A DNA stretch of 64,000 nt from Halictus rubicundus. Taxonomy: Eukaryota > Arthropoda > Insecta > Hymenoptera > Halictidae. The DNA lies in assembly GCF_050948215.1 (NCBI RefSeq), contig NC_135150.1, positions 20,253,943 through 20,317,942 of the forward strand, given 5' to 3'. Below are positions 26,812-39,070 of this stretch, in pieces (position 1 is the first letter of the stretch; the number at the start of each line of letters is the position of its first letter). The notes beneath the pieces were generated by a model. It was not told where the DNA came from and did not search any database. It was given only the letters and a program-made list of their open reading frames with translations. The position numbers and the translations under genes were made by a program.

Positions 26812-26996
26812 GCGAATTATCGATATATGTCAACAACACGGGTCTTGCCAGCGTCGTTTATCGTCCAGGAGACACTCCTCGGCGTCCGAAGCCTCTCGAT
26901 CTTCATGGTGCCTCACGGAGTATACCCCGCGGTAGTGGGGATAATTTCGTGACGTTTATCATCCAGGCCTTGGCGACATATATACAGAAATCACTG
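26812..26996. mobile_element. pogo-like MITE, inverted orientation
   Basis: The left end is degraded (GCGAATTATCGATATATGTC). The right end, ATATACAGAAATCACTG followed by TA, is good. The interior has GGTCTTGCCAGCGTCGTTTA and the TACCCCGCGGTAGTGGGG segment. It lies directly after a separate CACGTG-bearing repeat. Confidence 0.75.
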
Positions 26997-27589
26997 TACT
27001 CCGAGTGCGGGCAAAAGGGTTAAATGTTCGTTAAATATTCCAACGAGAAAATTCGCCGCAAGTGTGAGGTTTTCCGAGGGAAAATTAAAAACCATGTTTG
27101 CCGAGGGTTCGACGATGTCGCAGGTTTTCCGATAGGGTTTTCTCATGGACGACGAATGCCGGGCACGATCCGCGAGGACCACATCATTCACCGGCGGATC
27201 GGCTGGCATAAGACACTTCTTCGTGTCGGTGGAAAGAGAAAGGAAAGAGTGGGCCGAGGGTAGGGGACGCAAAAGATCGAGCGGGGAGAGCTGATGATTA
27301 ATGACGGGGACCGCCCCTGGATTTTCGCTCGTGAACGCTTGCACCTCTGACGTTCTATCAATATTTTCGTTTCTGTGCCGGGTTCCTGTAATGACTGGCT
27401 CTCGGAGTCTCCTCCGGGGGCCGGTGGCGTCTCTTCCTTCCTTGTTTTCTTACGATGATGGAACTGCGCGATGAAGTGGATACGCCCGCGGTGAAAAAGA
27501 GAGCCCGGGCCGTACCCGTGCTCGCAACGCTCCCAGCGCGGCCCGATGAATGACCCGCCCGGCCTCCAGGTGTAAACCGAGTTTGATTT

Positions 27590-28245
27590 AAGACGGATTT
27601 CTGCTTTCAGACCTGGAAATATCGATCCTCTTTCGTCTGCTTGATCTTGCCGTTTGGGCCATTAAATGTCCCCGCAAAGTTTCTTATACAAATTCGCAGT
27701 GACAACATTGTGACGGAAATGAGCTCTCCTTCCCGTTGGATTTCTACTTTGGAATACGGAAATATCGCGGTTCTTGTTTCATTTGCATTTCGTCTACAAT
27801 GTCTCTAGAATGTGCTTCGAAACTTTTGTATAAAATGTTTCGGTATTAGCGGAGCTATACTGAAAACAAGCGTACGATGCAATGAGAAGAGACCTTCGGA
27901 TTCCTTGAGTCAAGGTGGATTTTTACTTTGGAACGTGGAAAAATCGAACTTCTTTTTTTTTACTTGTACTTGATCTATAATGTTCCTAGAATGTTCTCGT
28001 CAAATTTTGTCAAAAAAGTTCCGGTATTAACGAAGTTACGTTACAAATTAGAATACCATGCGCTCCAATAAGAAGAAATCTTCGGATCCCTTGAGTCAAG
28101 GTGAATTTTTACTATGGATCGTGGAAAAATCGAACTTCTTTTTTTTACTTGTACTTGATCTATAATGTTCCTAGAACGTTCTCGTCAAATTTTGTCAAAA
28201 AAGTTCCAGTATTAACGAAGTTACGTTACAAATTAGAATACACAT
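27590..28245. repeat. Tandem array, 186-bp period, decaying to the left
   Basis: The two right-hand units (starting at 27907 and 28093 by the GAGTCAAGGT marker) are nearly identical, sharing ACTTGTACTTGATCTATAAT. A more diverged unit lies at about 27720, and a barely recognisable one at about 27590 (GATTTCTGCTTTCAGACCTGG). No ORF runs through. Confidence 0.85.
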
Positions 28246-28690
28246 ATTTATTCCGAGTTTCAACAATTCTTATTTCAATATGAACTTGAGTGAAAAAATT
28301 TATATAATTATTACTTATGAATGCATCTTTATTGTTTCAATGATTGCAAAATAACTAATTTGAGACTGGTCACTTTAGCTGACACTGGTAAGTTTAGTGT
28401 CAACCGTTGCTCTACGACTTATTTTGCGATTAAAATTATTAGAACTTTTTTGACGTTTATAATTTACCAGGCAAAAGTAAACCCATCTGTTCTTCAATGG
28501 CAAAATTTTGACTTCAATAATTATAATTTATTAAATTACATATTTAGCAAATTCTGTGGGAAGTCTTCATCACGAGTCGGACTCGATAACATAGCAGAAG
28601 GAGTTAAGCAAGAAAAATGCTGTTTTTGCGAGATTTTTCAATCCAAAGACATGAAATCGCGGTGGGAAGGGTTTATCAAGATAGGTTTAA

Positions 28691-28847
28691 CACATTCGCG
28701 ACGGGATATACCACCGGTGGTACATTCTTGTCTGTCCCATGGGAGTTGATGAGCCACCGGTGGTACGTACACAATTGTCTCATCGGTACGAAAAACAAAC
28801 CCCGCTCCACGGCGGGAACACTAAATTCAGGTCCCGTCGCGAACGTG
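28691..28847. mobile_element. piggyBac-type MITE with TTAA target duplications
   Basis: The 157-bp element is flanked by TTAA (28687-28690 and 28848-28851). Its ends CACATTCGCGACGGGA and TCCCGTCGCGAACGTG are inverted copies. The palindromic ACCACCGGTGGTAC occurs twice near the left part (about 28710 and 28754). It belongs to the same family as the 63221 element by its terminal sequence, although the interior differs. Confidence 0.88.
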
Positions 28848-30769
28848 TTAAATAAACGAGACGCGACGGAGAGGTTGAAAGAGGTTCAGATGGCCGATTC
28901 GAGGGAAAATTAATGGTTGACGAGTGTCCGGGGACCGTCACAAAGGAAAAACTACCGCGGAATTAAACATCCCTCGGCATTTCGCGGCTCGAATCGGCGT
29001 GACGCGGCGCGGCGCGGCGCCGAGTGTCGGCGGGGACGCATTTGCACGTCAAAGCCCGTCCGATAACGCCCGGCAAATGCCTCTTCGACGACGATAATGC
29101 TAATACGGTTCCCGTTTTATATTTCCTCGCGGTCTCCTTCGCCGCGGCGCTGTATATAGAATAAAGAGAGTGGGAGAGAGAGAGAGGAAGAGGGAGAGGG
29201 AGACAGGGCAGAGCGCGGACTTACCAGACCGAGCCGATCGAAATTGCATTCTGCCAGACGTGCTTCCGGGGAAAATGTAATTAACCACTTCCTGGCTGCT
29301 GGTGCCGGCCGAGCCACTCCACAGGGAACCAGTTCATGGCTCTCTAAGCAAAAGTATTTTGCTCTCGCCCGCCTCCCCCCTCCCCCGAATATTCGATTCC
29401 TTACAATTTTCTATTATCCATCTCCGCGAGGCACGGACACGTCTTCCGTGGCCGGCAGATCCAATGACTTTTAACCCGCCGATTCGTGCACTGTTAACCT
29501 CGAACATCTGCGACCCCGGAATATCAAGCTCGAATTTACCGTAAGCTCTCCGGTCTACTCTCCGGGATAGGATTTTCAAAATTGTAGTGTCATGCGTTGG
29601 GTAGGTTCTGGTATTATTTTTTTTTTTTTGCTGAGAGAATGGAAGTTTTCGAAGAGCGACTTTGTGCATTTGGTTGTTCAATTTCTGGGCTTGCTTTGAT
29701 ATTTTTTTTTAGGGGAATACCGTGAAAAAGGTAAGAGATTTTTTTATGGATTTATACGGTATCGTATGGATTTTATTTTGGCAAGTGGCGTAGCGGGAAA
29801 ATATTAAAAGATTTGCTGTGATTGAGACAAATTGCGTGTTTCGTAGTGTTTTGTCGCCCTAAGAAAATATTAAAAATTAATCTGACAACATGATTTTAGT
29901 TGAAGCCTGTAGATAGGAGCTTGACACGCTTGATAGGATCATTGACACGACTTGTTGGGAGAAAGTACCGGACCAATCCACTTGAAAACTGTATGTCAAT
30001 TATCATGTGGCTGCACATGATCCGAACATGTAGCTTCGAAATTTTGTACAGACATTCCCGAAGACTTCAACTACAAGATCACTGAAAAAGAAATTCGATT
30101 TCACTCCACCAGAAATAAAGAAATTCCTTCCTTACGAGGGAGCCTGGCGTAAAATGTTGAATATTGTCTTCGGGAATTACTTGTGAAAAATGTTCTGAAA
30201 ATATCATTTTAGAATCATGTGGACATTGAACTAGCAGTAGCAACTAAAACAATTTCTTTTTCTGCGAAAAAGAATAGCAAATACCGTTGACAAAGTACAA
30301 AGACGGGAACGGTAGCGTGGCCGGGACCCGAGCGGGTTGACAGAGTTGAAAGCAACGTTCGGCAAGCGATGCCGGTCGCAAAAACCTAATGAAACTTGCA
30401 TCTAAGGTTCGTTTAAAGTTCGGTGTCCCGGAGCCGCAACCCCGGGGGTTAATCCCGGCCTCAGTTTCACGGAAAAACTTTCCACGGTTGCTCGAACGCG
30501 CCGCGTTACAGGGTTGCTTACGCTGTCGCAACAAAGTCTCCGTCCGCAAGCCCGACGCAATTTCGAGGGAACCCACTTTAGGAACCCGGCACGCAGATGC
30601 TGCATGTATCATAGATATTACGAGGTAGCGACGAACATCGTCTGGAAAACGCGGCGAAAGATCCCAGCCCTTCGAATCCGCTTCAAACTGCCTTGTCCGG
30701 CTTACAGTCTCGCTTTGCTTATCATCCGAATTCGTGGTACGTTGTCCTTTTCGCTGAAATCAAACGCTG

Positions 30770-31790
30770 AACAAGATTTTGACGTGGTCATATTCTTTAT
30801 TTTTGCCAGCTTATATTATATTAGGGGTACTCATAAGTAATCAATTTGCAAAGAATTTGTGTTGCCTTTAGTTCTGTACCGATCGCTGAAGAGGAAACAC
30901 GTATCCTTTCACAGTTTTCGGTAAAGCAGCCTGTGTTCGAAATATTCTAAAAAGTATAATTTTTTTTTACAACCCTATAATAAAATGGCGGCGTCCGTGC
31001 CTTCTTAGGGTCATATTCGTCATTGCATACTTTCTCATTTTCATGTGGGATTTAATGCAACGGTAACAACAAAGAAAATTTGCGATGTTTATGGAGATGT
31101 ATTGAAGGTCAACAAGTGTCAATGTTGCTTCTGAAGGTTTGCTGCTGGTGATTATAACTAACTGTCTATTGATAATGATGGAGATTATATAATAAATTAA
31201 GAAATAAAAACCTGAATTTATTACAAAGTTTGTTTTAGATTTCAAAATAATTGATTATTTATGGATCCCCCTAATATATTTAGCAAAATTTTCATAGGAC
31301 AGTTTGAACTCTCTGTATTTCAGAAGCATTTTTCTATTTTCTTCTAATTAGTGGATAATGGAAGATGGAATTAGTGAGGAATTATAAATTTTGTCCGACT
31401 TGGAACTTTCATTAATTTTTTACGAGGTCCTATTTTAGGTTTGTGCGAGGTTATATTCTTTATATAGCAATCTTTTTATGGGACAGTTTTAACCCTTTCT
31501 ATTTCAGAAGCATTTTTGTATTTTCTTTTAATTAGATGGTGGAAGATAAAATTTGTGGACAATATTTGTGATTGGGAAATGGTAGATTTTGTCTGAAATG
31601 AAACTTTGATCAATTTTTTACGAGGACATATTCTTTACTTTTTACGAGCTTATATTCTTTATTTGACAACCTTTTTATAGGACAGTTTCGACTCTTTGTA
31701 TTTCAGGTGCATTGTTGCATTTTCTTTTAACAAATCGACAGATAATTGCAGCCAAAATTTATGGAAAATATTTATGTTGTATAAAATGAT
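30770..31790. repeat. Tandem array, ~184-199-bp period, split by a mariner
   Basis: GGACAGTTT followed by a TATTTCAGAAGCATTTTT block recurs at 31297, 31481 and 31680. The left unit is cut at 30820 by the mariner derivative. The flanks GCTTATATTA and TATTTAGCAAAATTTTCATA join to match the uninterrupted unit near 31650-31680. Confidence 0.85.
30821..31274 (+). mobile_element. mariner-family deletion derivative (454 bp)
   Basis: The ends are TTAGGGGTACTCATAAGTAA and, on the right, TTATGGATCCCCCTAA; TA flanks both. It is the same family as the 41487 element, with nearly identical stretches such as CCGATCGCTGAAGAGGAAAC and the block around 31010-31130. The transposase would read on the plus strand. 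It keeps a KKICDVYGDV segment missing from the other copy but lacks the whole catalytic domain. It has landed inside a tandem repeat array, so the empty site can be inferred from neighbouring units. Confidence 0.88.
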
Positions 31791-31799
31791 TTATATTGG

Positions 31800-32430
31800 T
31801 TTGTAATTTTTGAGATACGATTGGTAATACAAAGGAATTTTCAATATTGTGCGTTTATTGGTAACGCATTTAAAAATAGTCCAATTAGTCGATGTTTTTG
31901 AACATCGAGTTTTTATTGCATTTTGACTGCAATTTCTGATATTTTTATTAACAGATTATATACTCATATAATTATATATTAAATAATTATCAATTATATT
32001 CATTATATTATGTATTAAAAATTTATATATTTTATTCTTTCATTCTCTCAGTATCATTACAAATTATCGACATATCAAAATTAATGGCTACCTTCTTCAC
32101 TTGGTTCAAAAAGTAAATCTTTGAAATGCTTGATTTTTTATGACGAATGAAAATCAATAAAATTAACGACCAAAAATGAAAGAAAGAACTTGGTTGAATT
32201 TGTATTCCGCATGCGTGACGTTATAATGCCTCTCATAATTAATTTCTCACATCTACCCGTCAACTACTTAAAATTCTGTTGTCCTACTTCTGTTTATATC
32301 CGCTTACATTCATTTGAATCGTTTTGAAAAATAAATTTCTCCCAAAAGCAACTCTCACACACCACAACAGTGTGACATTAAACAGTCGATAACCGAGTCA
32401 AACAATTTCTAGACAACACATAAACGTGCA
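31800..32430. other. AT-rich intergenic sequence
   Basis: Long AT-rich stretch with no open frame of note and no recognisable repeat family. Confidence 0.5.
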
Positions 32431-32435
32431 AGCAC

Positions 32436-32436
32436 A

Positions 32437-32470
<34 letters not shown>
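32436..32470. repeat. (CA)n microsatellite
   Basis: About 16 CA units end at ACTCACAATT. Weak copies of the neighbouring sequence occur on both sides (AATTTCTCACATCTAC at 32250 and AATTTCTCACATCCAT at 32474), so a local duplication of about 225 bp surrounds it. Confidence 0.9.
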
Positions 32471-32473
<3 letters not shown>

Positions 32474-32649
32474 ATTAATTTCTCACATCCATACATGAAC
32501 TACTCAAAATCTGCTGTACCTATCTGCATTCACTTAAATCGCTTTTAAAAGAGACACACGTACCTACAACTCCTAGAGACATAAACCGACCAACATGCAT
32601 AGTAACAATTTCTGTACAACGTATACAGTATCCAAGAGTCCAGATCAAG

Positions 32650-33250
32650 CTTGATAGAGCCTGTCTAAACATTCTCGAGTATCCGAAAGTCGCGTCCGCC
32701 TTTGTCTACCTGCGTCTCTTTTCAAGATCGATCCTCGGGGGCCCGGTCGATCTAGGGAACGCCGCGCCTGTGCAAAAAAGTCACCGAGTTCGGTCGAAGA
32801 AGATGTAAATGGTTCTTGCCGAGCGCCAAGAAATCGTTCGATGATTCTTGCGTCGCGCGGTGTGTGGGCAGCCGCGGCGGACCTCCATCGTGGGCCCCTC
32901 GGCTCTAAAAGAAAGGCGGAAAGGGCGGTCTCGGGGGCCCAGAACGGGGCCCGAGGGGCGCGGGTGGAGGGGGAGGGGGACACGGGGAGGGCAAGGCAGG
33001 CCGGGGGCCTCACACGGGGCCCGGCGTGAGTCCCGACGCGAGGAGGTCTCAATCTCACGGGATACGCCGCGAGCGCACGGGGTCCGTAGTCCGCGTACGC
33101 ACACACAGGGTGGTTAAATAATTCCCGTTGTTCCATGGGACCGTTCTTATCCGACTGGTACCTCTCGGGCCCACGGGACCCGCTTTGGGACCTGCACTTT
33201 GTCGCGTTACTCGCCAACCAGCCATTTCCACGCGCCGGCGTTATCAACGA
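32650..33250. other. GC-rich island with a 228-codon minus-strand ORF (unrecognised)
   Basis: Very GC-rich sequence (GGGGCCCGAGGGGCGCGGGT near 32946) keeps several frames open. The minus-strand protein is Arg/Pro/Ala-rich with no domain. This is typical of a CpG-rich promoter or noncoding tract rather than a conserved protein. Confidence 0.25.
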
Positions 33251-33442
33251 TTTAATACATTCGATGGCGAATGTATGCGTTTTTCGATTATTTAAACTGC
33301 TGTCTTGAAACACACGCTGTAAATGGTTCAATTTTATTTTAGACAGGTTTTATTAGATTTTATGAATTTATGGTAAAAATCAGCATTCAGCGCATTAGTC
33401 TCAGCTTATCGAAATAATTCTGTTTGACTCCTCTACATTGTA

Positions 33443-33488
33443 ATCGATGAAAACAATTTTTATTTTGCATAAAAATCTGCAGTCTACT
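33443..33488 (+). repeat. Copy of the CCGCAGTCTA dispersed family
   Basis: ATCGATGAAAACAATTTTTA is followed by TTTTGCATAAAAATCTGCAG and TCTA. This is one of the fuller copies. Confidence 0.65.
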
Positions 33489-33499
33489 CGGATATGTTG

Positions 33500-35990
33500 A
33501 CAATGAAAAAATACTTAAAATAATTTTAGTCTTTCGAACAATTCGTTTGTCCACTCGGTACCCGACAATTGATTTCAATCGGAGGCTGTTTAATACGATT
33601 CGATTAATTTGTACAAAACATACATAACAAATATGTACAAATTACTGAAGTACGAAAGTACCTTTCGAAATTTTTCCGCTCGAACATTAATGGAGGAAGA
33701 ATCGGCGGCAGGGGTATTATTTTTCATAGTTTCCCGCGATGCAAATGGGTTAAACGTTCCGGGCCACCCTGTGCATGCGTGTACGTGTTCCGCGAAGGTA
33801 TATACACGTACGCTCGCAACAGAGGAGATAGGGAGACAGAGGAGGAAGGAGGGAATCGGAGCGGTACCGGCCGAGTTTACAATGATTAATCGGCACCGCC
33901 TACTTATCGTGTTAGATTTAGACGAGTGGGCCCGCAGGGGCCAGCAGCCCTTGTATTTCGGCCACCACAAAGAGCCAGGCGCGAATGATTCATCGACTCG
34001 CGCCAGGAATGCACGACACATCGGGACGCGGATTTTTCGAACTTCGTGCCACACTATCTTTCCCCTCTTGCACCTAATCGACCAACAACTTACAACCTAC
34101 CAATACAATCATTACCATTTCAAGTACATCCTTCGAACAATCCATTTTTTTTTTACTGTTGCTACCTGCAAGTCGTTTTCGATTTAATCGCGTTCGGAGT
34201 AACGTAATGATCAGACTGCCGGTGGTCTAATTAAACTCTTTTAACTGTTTTAGTAATTGTTCCAGTAGCCTGGATCAAACATGTTGTAAAATTGATGTTA
34301 CGTGGTCAGATTATTGGACACGATGCACCATTGCCATCGCACTGATTTTCCATCATTGCCATGGTTTTACAATTAACAACAAGTCCAAATGACATTAAAT
34401 CTGACATGAATGTCTACTGACCAGTTTGACTCTAGGACATATTCATAAATGTCTTCATACAATAAATGCTGATTTTATATTAAAATATATAGTATAACTT
34501 CAAATTATTATTGTTCTGTAGTAAAACTTTAGAAATTCATTTCAATGTATATATAATATTAATAAATTAATGAGGAATAATTAAATTTAATTAGATGAAT
34601 ATATGAATATATATATAGCTAATAATGTAATTATTATGATAAACACCTGTAATATATAATGTTGATCGTATAGAAAGAGACCAACAATCGAGCGACGTTT
34701 CCGATGGGTTAAGGTCTGTCTTAAGTTTTAGCCATCTTATTGTTAGTCTTTATTATTCGCATGCTATTTTCTAAATGTTTTATTTGGAAACACGAAGCTA
34801 CATATTGGATGGGAGGAAAAAGGTGACCATTGTGCTAAGAGAATATTAACTCTGTTTATTTTGCAATGGAGCTGTGGATAAGTTCAAACTAAATTAATGA
34901 CATATTTCGAAGATTTTCTAAATGTTTTATTTGAAAACACGAATCTACGTATTGGAAATTCGTCACAAGCTGACCATTGTTCTAAGAGAAATTTATATTT
35001 ATATGTACTGTATTTATTGCGAGTATTCTCCAATGCTCGGTAGGTTTGGTGCTAAGTATCATCTGTCCACATTCATTTTAATGTGAGCTTTCGGAGGATA
35101 ATCTACTTTTAAGGGGGAACCTTGTGGAAAATGAAATTTTTGAGCTTTTTTTGTTTAATTCGATAGGAAATTTTCTTAGGAATACGATAAAAAAGTTAGG
35201 TAGCGATCAGAGATGTTCTTGTACGTTATTTTCAAAATAAAGTGAACGGTTGTATTGGGCGGAGCGGCTCACGTAGTCGGGCTCTTGTCGGAACTGCTCG
35301 GGCTTCTCGAAATGAAGAAAAAACGGCTGAAGCACAACTTTTTGAGGAAGAGGAAGATCTGTTCTATAGATCTGATCTTTAAAATGAATTAAGATTTTTT
35401 CACGATATACAAACACGTAACGTGTCTTTCACGTTATTGAAACTTTAAACGCATTTTCCTCGAAACCCAAATTTTCGCACGCCGTGCAACGTAGCTCAAA
35501 AGCTGATTACTCGATCGTTATGAAACTTGGAATATATATTTTATAAATAATTGGCCACAACATGACGAGCTCCGATTTTTAAATTTTTCATTTGAAACAT
35601 TGTTATTAACAGAAAATCCGTTTTTTTCAAAAGTTCGCCATTTTTGCAATTTTGCAAATATTAATAAAAGAAGAATGCTATGTTATGCGTATTGGCATAA
35701 ACTAACGATTCCATTTGGATTTCTTGTTTGTTTCAGATCATTTTTCTAGACTGTACGCTGCATGGCGCATTTCCAGGATGCCATTTTCAAGCCGCCATTG
35801 CACCATTGATATTAACGATTAAAATTTATAAAAAAATATTTTTGTTTATACTACAAAGTTAATAAATGATACCTTGAATTTTAAATCAATCTACACATTA
35901 CATTTTTCAAAAAGAATTCTCGAAAAACAGGCCATTTACACAAGGTACACCCGTTAATAGTGACCTCTGAAGGATCGACCCGCTTCTTTA
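33500..35990. other. Intergenic or unrecognised: no gene seen
   Basis: A 192-codon plus-strand frame (33609-34187) shows no domain. 34380-34680 is very AT-rich. The ~151-bp duplication follows. No coding evidence. Confidence 0.45.
34755..35000. repeat. Tandem duplication, ~151-bp period
   Basis: TCTAAATGTTTTATTTGGAA at 34771 recurs as TCTAAATGTTTTATTTGAAA at 34918. The CTGACCATTGTTCTAAGAGA block in the second unit matches GTGACCATTGTGCTAAGAGA in the first. Confidence 0.85.
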
Positions 35991-35999
35991 AATCAGAAT

Positions 36000-36660
36000 A
36001 TGTTCGATTCGTGTCGGCCGATTAATTTGTTGTCGGTGGGAGCAGAGCCGACGGAGCGGAGCCCTCGGGAAAGGAGAAGCCGCGGAACCGGTGAAAGCAA
36101 CCGCTCCGAGGCACACGCCTCGGCAGCCTCCAATTTGCAGCTCAGACTTCCGGTTGCGCCGCGACAACAGCCGCTCCGCTCGCTGCCAAGCAAGCCTGAC
36201 AACCTTCGAGGAACCAGAACGGGCTTGATCGGCGCAGCATCGGCGGCGGCTATGGCGGCTAGACCTCCGCACAGTCTGCGGAACTTCCTTTCGCAAGGGT
36301 TTTCTTCAGCGCCGGAAGTTGCTCGCGTCTACCGCCGCCTGCGGGAGACGTCGTGTTCGTCCTCATCGTCGTTGCTCGTTACCCAGAATTTTCGCGGCGA
36401 ACAGGCCCAGGCACACGCTCCTGACTGCCTCCATTATGTTCCGAAGACCGAACCGATTGCCCTGATTGAAAGTTTGATCGACTACGGGAACGAGGTTCGG
36501 GCTCTTGTTTGCGTCTCGAGACGGCATCCTCATACTTCCTGTATTGTGGGATCCTCCGGAATGAGAAGAGACGCTTTTCCCTTGAGAGTCGTTTGCTAAC
36601 TTCGTCTTCTTTCGGTTCTCGACGATTTTCTGGAGTCTGATCTGCGGGCGGCGCGGCATT
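36000..36660. other. GC-rich island with long ORFs on both strands (unrecognised)
   Basis: The plus strand has a 199-codon frame (36000-36599). The minus strand has 98-, 102- and 69-codon frames, one containing NIMEAVRSVCLGLFAAKILG, which has a hydrophobic run. No domain is recognisable and no splice pair clearly joins the frames. It could be a first exon or 5' UTR of a gene, or a noncoding CpG-rich tract. Confidence 0.25.
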
Positions 36661-36816
36661 GAAACTGTAACTCTTAAATTTTTAGCATTCTATTGGGAAG
36701 ACGTAATTATTTACCATCTTTTATGCATTTTATTACTTTTACTTAGAATACTTCAATTTTTAGGATTTTTCTGGATACAAGCACAGTAAGTAAATCATAG
36801 TCGCCATTTGATAGTA

Positions 36817-37031
36817 TTAGGTCGTCCCATAAGTTCGTGCCGTTTACTCTTGTACCATTGAAATTCTAAGAATAAAATATGTAATCACCCTTTCATTCCA
36901 CAACCTCTTCTGACCTTTTCGGCAAAGACATCATACCGTCACTATAAAATTTCTGCGTTTTTTCATTAAAATACTTTTCAATGGTGAATAATATAAACAT
37001 ATCCACGGCACGAACTTATGAGACGACCTAA
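36817..37031. mobile_element. mariner-type MITE (215 bp)
   Basis: The 27-bp inverted ends begin TTAGGTCGTCCCATAAGTTC on the left and TTAGGTCGTCTCATAAGTTC on the right complement, with one mismatch overall. TA duplications lie at 36815-36816 and 37032-37033. There is no coding capacity. The TIR differs from the 41487 family, so it derives from another mariner lineage. Confidence 0.9.
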
Positions 37032-37560
37032 TATGTACTATCTTTTATGCATTTTATTACCTCTACGTACAATACTTCAATTTTCAGGATTTTCCTAGAT
37101 ACAAGCAGATTGAGCAAGTTAAGGGTTAATAGATACAGCCTGATGCCCCTATTATTTTCTTCCAAGAATATGTCCACGAGACATTACCCGAGAACAGCAG
37201 TCTACATCAACCCCCCCATAAAGAAAGATTTATAAGGGTAGGATCATAACGGTAATCTCTCACCCCGACAATCGGTAGCATAACAAATCCCACGTCGCTA
37301 AAGCTACCCGAAACCGTCCGGTTTATACCTAACAATGTATAATTACCTAACGGAGATACTAATCCTGTTAGCTATTTGCGATCCCGGCTCACAGTGGGCC
37401 GTCTAAAACCGTACTCCATTTCGCGCTGATTCGCGCAGAGTACAATGCCGTCTCATCCTCGATCGAACCGCTGCTCGTCTTCGGCTCTCGCCGCGTTCTC
37501 CCCGGCTATATAATTATGACATTAGCGGGCAATTTCGCCTCCCTTATAGTTCTCCTTCTC

Positions 37561-37730
37561 TCCTTCCCTCTCTCTCTCTCTCTCTCTCTTTCGGTCCTTC
37601 TACGGACCTCTCGTCCGCTTTTCTCCTTGTCCGTGTGTCTGCTCGATCGCTCCCGGCGGTACACGTCGACTAGACTCCCCCTTTTGCCATCTCTCTCCCT
37701 CTCTCTCTGTCTCCCTTGTCCTAGCCAACC
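37561..37730. repeat. CT-rich low-complexity tract
   Basis: Several CT microsatellite runs (37566-37590 and 37689-37712) are separated by ordinary sequence. They explain the open frames on both strands. Confidence 0.85.
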
Positions 37731-38944
37731 GAATTCGAAGATTCTCTTTGAAGCACCCACACCCCGGGACACTCCCAGATGATTGACTATGAATATTTAT
37801 GCCCGATATATCTCGTTCGTGCGTTCACGCGGCTGTTAGAACTCGCCCGGAACGGTTTAAACTTTGCTCCGACGGGTCTGCTGCCCGGGCGAGCTCCGTT
37901 TCGCGAGATGTCGCTCGGACGTTTGCGATGTGACCGAGCTGGGTAGAGACGGTCCAGATCGTGACTCCTAGAGCTCTTCTCCTGAAAAATTTTGCGGAAG
38001 AATTCGCTATATTAACGGAGCTATGGCGAAAAGTTGCGATCGCTGCGCTGGGAACGAAATGGGACCCGCGGGACGTTTTTAATGGGAATTTTCCGAGATC
38101 GGAGAAAATCTGCGGAGGCGATCGTTTTGAAACTTGACAGGAATGTTCGGCAGACATCCCTCTGTAACGAGAACTCGGTGCGAATTGCTTAGAATTATCA
38201 GAGAATAATTATTTCGAACTTTCAGGGCAAGGAAACGCTGACACCCGTTCGTCGAAACCGTTCCCATGTTGTTATTCCGAGCAACCGAGAAATAATCTCG
38301 AGTCTATCCATAACTACAAGTGAAAGATAACAACTACAAGATTACCGTGCGAACCAATTAAGAAATGATGCTGACCTCCGACAATTTTCACATTTCCCTT
38401 ATGGAAAAAATGCTAGATCAAGAACATACATCGCGCAATCGAATGCAAGAAATGGCACTTTGCTAGCTCTTTCCGTTTCCGGGGTGTGGGGGATCGGGAA
38501 CCAAGCGCATCTAGCCTAGAATTCCCGAAGTGGGTGGAACTGGCGTTCCGGCAGAATTTTTAATAATTCTTAATGGACGCGTTGCCAATCGGGTATCGAT
38601 GGTACGGCGAGTCTATGACGGCTACGTTTCCCGGTAAAAAGGCCACGAGGAGAACTCGTGGCAAGGAGAGATTATCGCGATAGAATCAGCCGAGGGACAA
38701 GCCACCGCTGTCGTGAACGCGAGGCGAGAATTAATTACCGCAGCAAATGTCGCCGCGACGATCCTGTCTCGGAACGTTTCGGAACTTTCGAAATTCCCCG
38801 GTCGGAACAGGGGCCGTTTAACGGTGTATTGACAACATTAAGCCCGGCTCTCACGTACCCGTAGTTATTGGTGGCTCTAGCCACGGTAAACTGGTCTAGG
38901 CTGGTCCTGCCAGAGGCTGCAGTGGCCATCGTGTCTGTACACGT

Positions 38945-39070
38945 GTCCCTCTCTCTCTGTCTCTCTGTGCCCGTGTGCCCGAGTCAGTGTATTAGAGGGC
39001 GAGAGACAGAGAGAGACAGAGACAGAGAGAAGATAGATCGAGATAGAGAGAGGGAGAGAGGCGTGAGAGC
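38945..39070. repeat. CT-rich and GA-rich blocks in inverted order
   Basis: CTCTCTCTGTCTCTCTGTG (about 38951) is followed some 50 bases later by GAGACAGAGAGAGACAGAG and further GA units. The two blocks can pair as a hairpin. This is low-complexity sequence, not a gene. Confidence 0.8.

Noticed and set aside
30967..31245. 92-codon minus-strand ORF
   Set aside because: It is the antisense of the mariner derivative, and a similar antisense peptide appears in the other mariner copy.
32645..33331. 228-codon minus-strand ORF
   Set aside because: High GC keeps frames open; the product is Arg/Pro/Ala-rich without a recognisable motif. Kept only as a GC-rich island.
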